Assembly (NCBI GenBank): GCA_907165275.2
Contig: OU015660.1
Coordinates: 196,001 to 260,000, forward strand
DNA from: Zygaena filipendulae
Lineage: Eukaryota > Arthropoda > Insecta > Lepidoptera > Zygaenidae
Reading direction: 5' to 3'
DNA length: 64,000 bases
Positions 33,392 through 42,333 of the stretch are shown piece after piece. Numbering within the stretch: the stretch's first letter is position 1; the number at the start of each line of letters is the position of its first letter. Position numbers and translations under genes: made by a program. The notes beneath the pieces were generated by a model. That model saw only the letters and a list, made by a program, of their open reading frames with translations. It was not told where the DNA came from and searched no databases.

Positions 33392-33862
33392 ACTAGCTGT
33401 GCCCCGCGGTTTCACTCGCGGTAATTTTGGAGTTCCCGCCGGAATTCTGGGATAAAAAGTACCCTATGTCCTTCTCTGTACCCTGACAACGTGCATGCCA
33501 AATTTCATCCAAATCCGTTCAGCCGTTTTTGCGTGATTGCGTGCGTGCGTGCGTGCGAGGATAAGAGCTCGAAAGCGCACTTTCATCCAACTTGCTTCAA
33601 ATTTATCGTCACTGCTCAGCTCCCATGTGTCTTAGCGTTATGTTGCATAGCCTGCCCAGGAGTATGGACTACAATCGTACCAAGTTTGGTTAAAATCCCT
33701 TCAGTAGTTTTTGACCCATGCGTGCTCATACAAACAGACAAAAAATTTACTGATTGCATTTTTGGCATCAGTATCGATCACCATTCATCTCCCAATATTA
33801 ATTTTGAATATATATTCAATGTACAGAATTGACCTCTCTACAATTTTATTATATTATGTATA
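33392..33862 (-). mobile_element. Composite Helitron-like element, copy 2
   Basis: CTAGCTGTGCCCCGCGGTTT at the left, the standard core, a GCGTGCGTGC run, and then the same 300-bp extension as 27988-28515. It ends about 100 bp before the squid 5' UTR. Confidence 0.8.
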
Positions 33863-33959
33863 GAAGATATAAATATAGCTGATATTTTAATTTTTAATGA
33901 TAGTTTGATTTTTGGGTAAAGTTAAATCAGAACTGGCAAACCTGATCTGTCATTAAAAA

Positions 33960-34098
33960 AAATTCGCGCCGACTCATCGTAGCGCATTCGGCTTCGTGAC
34001 GCGTTCTTCTGAATTTGGCATTCAGCGGTGAAGGTCGTGTCCAGTGCAAGAACAGTTGAAACAGTAATCGATTAGTTATTTTAATTTAGAACTAAGTC
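33960..34098 (+). promoter_or_regulatory. squid promoter and 5' UTR region
   Basis: GC-richer segment just ahead of the squid ATG, starting around TTCGCGCCGACTC, without a TATA box. The exact start site is not visible. Confidence 0.4.
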
Positions 34099-36812
34099 AT
34101 GGCTAATAACGATAATTTTGCACAAGACGTTACGGATAATCAACTTAACGGAAATGGAGAAAACGGTGGTGGCGATGGACAGCAAGACAGCATGAACGAA
34201 TCTTCAGGACGCGATGACGACAGGTATGTAAGCTTCTCTTTGTTAGGCATCTGTTCAAGGTATTTTTTTTATCTCGAATGATGTTAAGTTTAAATAATCT
34301 TTTGTTTAATTTCCGTGGTACCTATGCAAGTTAATTCCTTTCAGTTAGGCAGTTGTCGTTCGCTGCAATGGCGGCTATCCGGCATTACCGTTATCATACA
34401 TCGATAATTATCTGCGTGATCCTCTCTAAATTTAGTCTTCTAGCTTCTAGAATATGTTCTCCGCGTGGTTAATTTAGATTTCGATGTATTAGTTTCTAAA
34501 AATTTCAGGTAATTCACTGTTTAAATTTATAGATTATCGGCCGACAATTCTTGGGGCGCGTGAAGTAAATAAAATGGCGTCTAACCGCGCGTCACTTGCG
34601 CCCGGCACTGTTGTCCCGTTATTGATTTTTTGTGTTTTTCTTTTACAATCCATTCGGTCGGAATGTTACGTGTTTGAACCCTGATCAGTCAATTGAGGAA
34701 ATAAGTACTGATGTTAGGTATACTAAGCAAGATTTTAAATCGGTGATAGCGTGTAATGTCGCCGGCGTCAGCGGCGGAGTAGGCATAGGGTCGGGGTCAG
34801 GGCGGCGCCACTCAGCAGACGCGCCGCGTGCGCGGGGCGCGGGGCGGGGAGGGCGCGGGGCCGCCGCTGGCTACCGGCGCGGTGCGGGCGTCAGTTTGGG
34901 GCGAGACTAACGCTCTGTCTCTCTGCAGGTGTGAGCCTGCGCCGCCGCCGCAGCAGCCGCCGGAGGACCTCATGGTATATATCTGCTGGGCTCACACTAA
35001 ACTAAACTTCGACCAAACTGACAAAGTTTTGGCCACTTAATTTTGGGCCTCGTTTACACTTGCCAATTTCAAATCTTGCGATGATCACTGTAACATTCTT
35101 GTTTCATTTTCGTTGTCATTGGATAATGTAAAAATTTTTGCAGATTACCTTTAACTTACAGGTCTCAATTTGTTTTGCCGCAGTGCTTGGAGTTTGTTTT
35201 GAACAAAAATGTAGCTGTAAAGTACTGTAAACAAGTACTGCATAGTGTTAATGTTAAATAGTAATTTTTAAGTCAGTTTCAAAACCGACACACGTTTGAT
35301 TTGTTATACAAGTTTTTAATGTAAAAATGTTATAATGTTCACAGGAAACTTTTTGTTGGCGGCCTGAGTTGGGAGACCACTGAGAGTAAGTAACTGTTTT
35401 CTCCCTATTTACTGTTGATATTATTGCAATCATATTAGTTTACTACTACTACTGTAGTTGTTGTTTCACGCCCATATATTTGCGATTTCCTAAGAACTGA
35501 AATAACTATTTTATACACTTCCTATGCACAAATGTTGTTTATGTTTAGTACTAGCCGTGCCTGCAGTTTCACCCGCATGAGTTTCGGAATTTCTCAAGTT
35601 TTAGCAAGCTAAAAACATTTTTCTAAATGATGACATAACAGTTCTGCTTCTGAATGTTAATTGAAGAAAACTATACCCACATAACTGACAATCCTACTGA
35701 ATAGTTATTAAGTTTAAGTTGTCAGAACTCTATATTAACATTTTGAATAAAACAATTTCACAGAGGAATTACGTGATCACTTTGGAGCATTTGGTGAAAT
35801 TGAAAGTATCAATGTGAAGACTGACCCTAACACTGGCAGATCACGAGGGTTTGCTTTCATCGTGTTCAAGGCATCAGATTCTATCGACAAAGTGATGAGC
35901 GCTGGAGACCACACAATTAACAACAAGAAGGTTGACCCAAAGAAAGCTAAAGCTAGAAACGGAAAGATCTTTGTCGGTGGGCTCACAAGTGAAATCTCAG
36001 ATGATGAAATCAAGAACTACTTCAGCAGTTTTGGAACTGTAAGCTTAACTCTTATACACTTATATTATTTTAATGTTAGGTATTGTGTATTCAACTATTT
36101 AATACTCATAAGACAACAAATCAAGTTTATTTTTTGTGATGACAAATCCGGTTTTGGTGAGATAATTATACTCTTGACAATATCTGAAGAGGAATCCGGG
36201 CCACTGATAATAACCCCTGTAATATTTTAATAGACCTGCCCAGCTTTGATTTAGAAGTAAGTACTTATTATTCTTTCTACAGATCCTAGATGTCGAGATG
36301 CCTTTTGACAAGACCAAGAATCAAAGGAAAGGCTTCTGCTTTATCACCTTTGAATCAGAACAGGTCGTCAATGACTTGCTAAAGTCGCCCAAACAAACCA
36401 TCGCGGGCAAAGAGGTCAGTAGCTTGTATATAATGATAACCGTTTTAAAGATGTACCACTGATTGATCGATGGAAGGTTTGTGTTTGTGGCGTAGTGTCG
36501 CTAAAGTGTTGCGGTACGTTGCAGGTGGACGTGAAGCGCGCGACCCCGAAGCCGGACGGCCCCGGGGGCATGACGGGGCGCGGCGGGCGCGGGGGGCGCG
36601 GCGCGCGCGGCGGGCGGGGGGGCCGCGGCGGCTACGGCGGCCAGGGCCCGTGGGGCAACCAGGGCTACGGCGGCTACGGCTACGGCCAGGGCTACGGCGG
36701 TGGGTACGACGGCTACGGCTACGGCGGCTACGGATACGATGGCTACGGGGGCTATGGCGGTTACGATTACTCCGGATACCCGAATTACGGTAAACGCGGC
36801 AAGCAGTATTAG
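34099..36812 (+). CDS. sqd: Squid (hnRNP A/B family), short isoform
   Basis: Nuclear RNA-binding protein that, in Drosophila, acts in mRNA localisation, export and alternative splicing. Exons: 34099-34223, 35345-35385, 35764-36038, 36283-36414, 36525-36812, 861 nt, 286 aa. The N-terminus is acidic and Gly/Asn-rich (MANNDNFAQDVTDNQLNGNG). RRM1 has RNP2 KLFVGGL and RNP1 RGFAFIVF. RRM2 has KIFVGGL and KGFCFITF, with VDPKKAKARNGK as linker. After VDVKRATPKP comes an RGG-rich block, then a Gly/Tyr prion-like tail ending YGKRGKQY. All junctions are GT-AG and in frame. A polyadenylation signal AATAAA at 37571 suits this isoform, which reads through the donor at 36790. RNP motifs and linker match insect Squid very closely. 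The GC and codon bias is strong only in the last exon. Confidence 0.96.
34929..34974 (+). other. Candidate cassette (poison) exon in squid intron 1
   Basis: A strong pyrimidine tract and acceptor CTCTGTCTCTCTGCAG, then 46 nt (CEPAPPPQQPPEDLM in the exon 1 frame), then a donor GTATAT. Its length is not a multiple of three. Inclusion shifts RRM1 into a frame that stops within about a dozen codons of exon 2. Confidence 0.4.
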
Positions 36813-39800
36813 ATGTTTAACGTCCCACCGCTAGCCCGCTCATGGACACATTACCTCGACTGATGTTACCTGACCCTAGGCTAGATAGAGTAGCGGCGGC
36901 GCGCGCGAGGCGGGCCGCGCGCGCCGCCGGGTAGTGCACGAGGGGCGCCCTCCGTCCTTGAGATGCCTATTTTACCTTTAAGTTATGTATAATTATCGTA
37001 CATATTTAAGCGATAAGAGATGACATCACGTAAAGCTTAGGTATACAACTTAGCTGTAGAAAATATTTATTTTTCTATTATAACTATTTACATTGATATT
37101 CTATCGAGATAATGTGTAGTGAATGTTGTCGAGGCGACATTATATTATAAATATGACCATGGGTTGGTTTTAACTTAAGAATTAATCATTTCATATAACT
37201 TTTTCGTAAAAAATCATTTTAGTTTGTGCATAATTTGTTTATTCCAATCATCCACCCGATGGAGCGGGCGGCCCGGGGCCCCGGGGCCGGCGACCGCCGC
37301 GACGTAACGTAATATCTATAGATATGTAGGGCAGCCGCCCGTGGTTCGCGTCCACTATGTTCTGTACATATTATGTTATATAGCTAACTGTCTTATGTTT
37401 TATAAGTGTTTGTAATACCACTTTTGACATATGTAGCAATGTCGCCCGAGTCGATTTTTATTTGGTACTTCTATTTACCTATCGAAACTCTCGCCAGTTG
37501 CTACATCTGGGAAATGGGGTAATATATGGAGAGACATTGTGAAAGTGATAAAGACATGATGAAGCTTTTGAATAAAGCACTGTTACAAAAATTCTCAATG
37601 TGTTTCCATATAACCCCTGCTCCCCTCCCCCACCCCACCCCACCCCACCTCCCCGCTCCCGCCGCAGCCGCACGCGCTCGCGGCGAGCTGCGGGCGCTAT
37701 GCGACTTGCCTAACTGCATGACGTCGCCGGTGGTAGGTATCGCGCTGTGCGGCACGGTGCGGCACGGTGCCACACGGTGCCACACGGTGCCACAGCCGGC
37801 CATACTCATCGCGGCGACGCGAACTTTATGCGATATACGATGGGGCGATGGGTTTGGCCGAAGCATAACGCTGCAGCTCTGCGATCCTGCTAGAGTTACT
37901 TAGTAGCATATAGATTTTCAGTCGTATCACAACTAACATAACAATACAGTTCTACCGAAAACAGTAATTTTAGTAGCGCGGAAAGCTGCGATCCGGCGAT
38001 CTGTGGACCGCTCGATCTAGCGCCATCTCGTATGAAGTGCATACCAAACTATATTCTCAAATGGGAGTTCAATTTTGAGTTAATAACAAAATAGATAGTG
38101 CATTTACAATCTTCAATCCCGGTTGTCTTGAACTTAGGTAGAACTGTATCCCATAAAAATGACGTTATCTCAATATCATCAGTTTTTGAAAAGTCTTTGC
38201 TTTTATGGGCTATCTCAAGGAAGGTCTGTCTTAACCAAATCCTATATCTATACTATAATAAAAGAGTAGAATCCGCGATTCTGTGAATATTTTAACCTAA
38301 AATTGAGGGGTGACAAAAGAAGAGTAACCAGGCCCAAAAAAAAGTTTTTGATATTCTTTTGTCTGTCTGTTCGCGATAATCTCCGCATCTACTGAACCGA
38401 TTGTCATGCGGTTTTCACAGGTAGATTAAGCTTGGCCGGGAGCTACGTATAGGCTTTGTTTCATTGAAATCGGATGTCGGAAAAAAAAGTTGTATAAAAA
38501 CCTTTCATGCGGGTGAAACCGCAGGGCACAGCTAGTATATAATAAGAGATAAAACTACATATTATTATTTGCATTCCCGAGACTTGAAGTAGTTACATAA
38601 CCAAATGATATTTTTTGCTATGAGAGCTATAGAGATTACTCTTGTGAGGATTATACCTTTTTTAGGAGTAGTTTTAATGACTTCGGTAACTCAAATAAAC
38701 TCATGGCAATCTTTCGGAATGGCGTAGGTAGCACTCACCTGACTGCAACTTGGTAAATGTTTCATTGTACGGGGAAATAATTGTTTGCCACACAAAGCAT
38801 AGATTGATGATACACGTCTCTCAGAATTGGATAGTTTGGTTGTTACACCTTAGGAGACCTCGAAGCTACGATTGTTATAATTATATGTTTATAATAGCTT
38901 TGGTTTCCGATTTTTCTCGCGGTATATATTAAAAAAAAATTTAATGACAAAATTTGCATAGACTTCAATCAATTTTTTTACTCTTGGGAACAGTACTTTT
39001 TGGATAAAAGTTTTATATCTCCTATTCTGTACCCCTGACAATGTGTATGCGAAATTTCATGATCGGTTACGGTGCGAAAGCGTTGAAAAACTCACATTAA
39101 ATTATTTTATATTAGGTGCCTGCCTGCCTGCCTTTAAGGCTGGTTCTGTTTTTTTGTGTAAGTTACCTTTTACGAAGAATAGGCACGATATTGTAGAGTG
39201 ACAGATGTGTAGGGTGACCACTGACCAGTGTGTGGGGGTGGGTGGGTGGCGAGTAGCGGTAGGGGGTGGGTACTGATGGTGGAGTCTAATGTGGTTGTGT
39301 TGCGGCCAGACTACGGCGGTTACGGAGGGTACGAGGGCGGCTACGGCGCGCGCTCGGCTCCCCGCGGAAAAGGTACGGCCGTCCTCAGCCCTAGCCTGTG
39401 CGATGTACCTTTGACTATTTGACGATAACCCTAACAATAGTTGGCAGAAGTTAATGTGTTTTATGTGCCTTGTCTGTCGCGCTTGCGTAGTGGCTTGCTG
39501 TGTGACTAACTCCTAACGATCACGTCGCATCGTCATGCTTAGTGTCCTTTTGTAATGAGATAGTTAATTAAATGTATGACTGAGTTCCTGTAGAACTAAC
39601 TGTTCTCTCGGTAGAATTAGTTTATCAATTTAATTAAATAAAATATAGTTATATTACGCCTAGCCTCACATCATACACTTAAATAAATGAAAACAGACAT
39701 TTGAGTAATTTAAAATATGGTTGAGAGTTGTTTGCCAATGCTCATTCACTAGTTCCATAGAGAAGAGAAAGAGATCTATCAGTGCTTATTTTCTTAGTTC

Positions 39801-40672
39801 ACTGCTTAACACATTTCAGTTTCGTATTATGCATGAAGTAACCGACTTCACTTTGCAGTTTATTTATTTATGCACCTGTTTTAATGTCATCGTTTCTCAC
39901 CCGACACTAACGACCTCTACTTATGTGATGCAATTGGGAAGTTTCTATTTGTGATCCTAAATATTTTTTTTTTCTTTCTATTCGGTAAAGGCGGCAGACA
40001 GGCAGAGGGTTCATCCGATGGTAAGTGTCAACCTAAAGGCCTGGCCGAACACACGGCGCGACCGAGGGCGTGCCGCGGGCTGCCCGCTGAATGTCGTAGA
40101 ATGTCGAATTCGTCGTGGCACGAGCGTTGCTTTCGCGAACTGTGAATTTAATACACGCTTCGCTCGGGCGCCTCGCGCGTGCTCGCGTGCTCGACACGCC
40201 CTCGACCGGCCGCGTGCCCCGCCGGGCCTCGCGCTGCGCTCACGAGACACGAATGCTCCCCCGGCCCTCCCCGCGCCCCCGACCCGCGTCGGCCGGCGAC
40301 TCGCACGCACTCAACACGCGCGGCACTCTCGCCGAAGACATTCCGAGTCGCGCGACGCTTATCCGCTGTCGAGGGAAACTTCCCAATTGTTCACTCGCTT
40401 TACTCTCGCAATAATGGTGCTATGTATTCTGAGTATTTTTATCACCGTTGAATGAAATTAGTGTTCGAATCAGTAATCTCTTTTTGTGAATTTGACCGCC
40501 GTCCTTCGTCCGAGTTCGAGTCAGTGAGAGCGAGACGTATGTGGTGCACGCGACCCAGCGATGTGCGTACTAATGTGCGTGGTGTGGTGTGGGTGTTGCA
40601 GCGGGCTACCAGGGCGGCAAGCAGCGCGGCGGCGGCGGCGGCCGGGCCAACCAGAGGCACCAGCCCTACTAA
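36525..40672 (+). CDS. sqd: Squid alternative C-terminus (long isoforms)
   Basis: A donor inside the last short-isoform exon (TACG then GTAAAC at 36790) gives exon 36525-36789. This joins in frame to 39310-39372 (DYGGYGGYEGGYGARSAPRG) and then to 40602-40672 (GYQGGKQRG...RANQRHQPY, stop 40670-40672). With the shared exons the protein is 323 aa. The ending KQRGGGG...QRHQPY matches the C-terminus of Drosophila Squid as I recall it, so these exons are real. Including the 30-nt cassette 39991-40020 gives 333 aa. The tail stays Gly/Tyr- and Arg/Gly-rich, so the choice changes a low-complexity region and not the RNA-binding domains. Confidence 0.9.
37571..37576 (+). terminator. Poly(A) signal of short squid isoform
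   Basis: AATAAA about 760 nt after the stop codon at 36812, followed by an AT-rich stretch. Confidence 0.6.
37740..37795. repeat. CACGGTGC short tandem repeat
   Basis: Five variant copies of (G/C)CACGGTGC in the squid alternative intron. Confidence 0.75.
38245..38540 (+). mobile_element. Helitron-like element, second subfamily
   Basis: Begins TCTATACTATAATAAAAGAG and ends GAAACCGCAGGGCACAGCTAG followed by TATA: 5' TC and 3' CTAG, as expected for Helitrons, with a body different from the main family (GGTTTTCACAGGTAGATTAAG). In a squid intron. Confidence 0.7.
39010..39110 (-). mobile_element. Helitron-like fragment
   Basis: TGTACCCCTGACAATGTGTA, GTGCGAAAGCGTTG and AACTCACATTAAATTATTTT: a shrunken copy of the reversed family. 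Confidence 0.5.
39991..40020 (+). CDS. sqd: Squid 30-nt cassette microexon
   Basis: After TTTCTTTCTATTCGGTAAAG come 30 nt and a consensus donor GTAAGT. In the phase left by 39310-39372 it encodes GGRQAEGSSD and leaves the phase needed by 40602, so it can be skipped or included without frameshift. Confidence 0.7.
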
Positions 40673-40721
40673 ACCCAGCGTCTCGCGTACCTGTCGATAG
40701 TCATTTCAGTCCAATATTAAG

Positions 40722-41026
40722 GTGAGACTAATAAATCTTGTTTTACGTTGTTACAAACTTTACTATTCCACTCCCATATGTATTGTTAAAGTTACATCAG
40801 CTGTTTTCGCCCTACGTTTTTCCGATGATTTGCACGGTGGTAACCGAATGTCGCGCATTTATAATATACGATACGTTTCTTGCACCTCTATTCCGAAATT
40901 CTCAAAAAAATACTCATTTTACAGACACTGCTTTGATAACTTGTTGTTAGCTATGAATGTCTCCATACGTGGCTGCGTGGGAGTGCGTGCGTCAGCTAGT
41001 AGTGACCGTGACGTGTTTGGTTGCAG
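40722..41026 (+). other. Intron in the squid long-isoform 3' UTR
   Basis: Donor ATTAAG then GTGAGA, and acceptor TTTGGTTGCAG then ATTAAG. The donor lies 49 nt after the stop codon. Final poly(A) signals AATAAA at 41681 and 41693. Confidence 0.6.
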
Positions 41027-41779
41027 ATTAAGTCACCGGTCATGAGTGCCTCCCGCGCCTCTCGTCTCACCGCGCCGGGGGCACGTCATTCCATTCCACA
41101 TGTTAATAATATAAGAAAATAATTAAGATTCTTAAGGATAAAGGAAAATTGTCAAATGCAGCGACCGCACCGGGCGGCCGTCGCATCTTTTATTATACCG
41201 AATGGATTATATTAGATACCTTGAGTATTATTGCTGATTATAGATACAATTTTAGAGGCGTCATGTCAGTCGTACCCTTGTCTTTTGAACTGAAATATAT
41301 AGAGTAATGATAATTATATACAGAGTTAAAATTTCATTGATACAGCGCGCGTCCTGGCGGGCCCTTGCGTCCGGGAGTATACATAATATACGTATATGTA
41401 CCTAGTGTGCGTGCGTCTGTGCGTGCGAGCGTGATGCGTGCGTGGGAGCGAGCGAGCGAGCGAGTGACTGCGCCTCCCCTCTGCAGTGGATCGTTTGGAT
41501 CTCAATACTGAAATGTTGTACTTTTGTATGTTTAATTTGATATAAAACAATCTTAAATCATGTTTTTTATAAAAACTTTCATGGATGTGAATTTCCATTC
41601 AATAGGGTTAAAATAAATTTTTAGACTAAGTTATCTTGACATGAACAAACTGCTGAAGATATACAAAGTTGTATGTCCGCAATAAAAATGTAAATAAAAT
41701 ATTGACTTTTTGTGTGTGTTTACTGTGGGTACGAAATATAAGGTGTCCTTCCTGCTTGAAGTCGACCAGTATCATAGCA

Positions 41780-42030
41780 ATATTAAGGGCAATGACCTCG
41801 ATCGAGCAGCTGATCCATCGCTCGCTGTGTGCGTAGCGCGTGCCTTGTACTCATATACATAATATAATTGAGCTACGTGTATTGTGTACCTTGTGAATGT
41901 AATTGTAATGATTTTTCAAATTAATTTGTTTTCCTCATATTCTGAAAAACTACCGAACTTATAATATTATTTTTTCGCTTATCCTGTTTGTTATAACGTA
42001 TACTTTCAGCCCTGTAAATTTTTGCATTTA
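41780..42030. repeat. Dispersed repeat, partner of 16271-16500
   Basis: See the partner entry. Here it lies between squid and the chitin-binding gene. Confidence 0.75.
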
Positions 42031-42250
42031 TTTAACCACGTGTTATACATATTGGCTTAGACTCCTCCAAGAGTAAATCGAGACGCTTAAACAAGAACTT
42101 TGTTCCATAAAAACTTTGTTAGTAAAGCAATAGTAAATCTTGAAAACCTATGTACCTACTTGACATAAGGACGTCCTAATCAAGGTTTTATATCAATAAG
42201 TACTTCGTACTTGAGAGATAAGCACACTTTAAATGTACATATAAGGGTAT

Positions 42251-42260
42251 TTATATAAAT
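42251..42260 (+). promoter_or_regulatory. TATA box of the chitin-binding gene
   Basis: TTATATAAATAA about 30 bp before the likely start site and 75 bp before the ATG at 42334. Confidence 0.65.
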
Positions 42261-42333
42261 AAGTGGGACTAGGTACCGAATGCTTCATAAGCACAATAAA
42301 TTGTACCAACCGCAAACGATTCCTAAACTAGTG

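Noticed and set aside
40018..40455. 145-codon open frame on plus strand and its shadows
   Set aside because: GC-rich sequence inside a squid intron, just after the microexon donor. Arg/Ala/Pro composition in all frames points to compositional openness.
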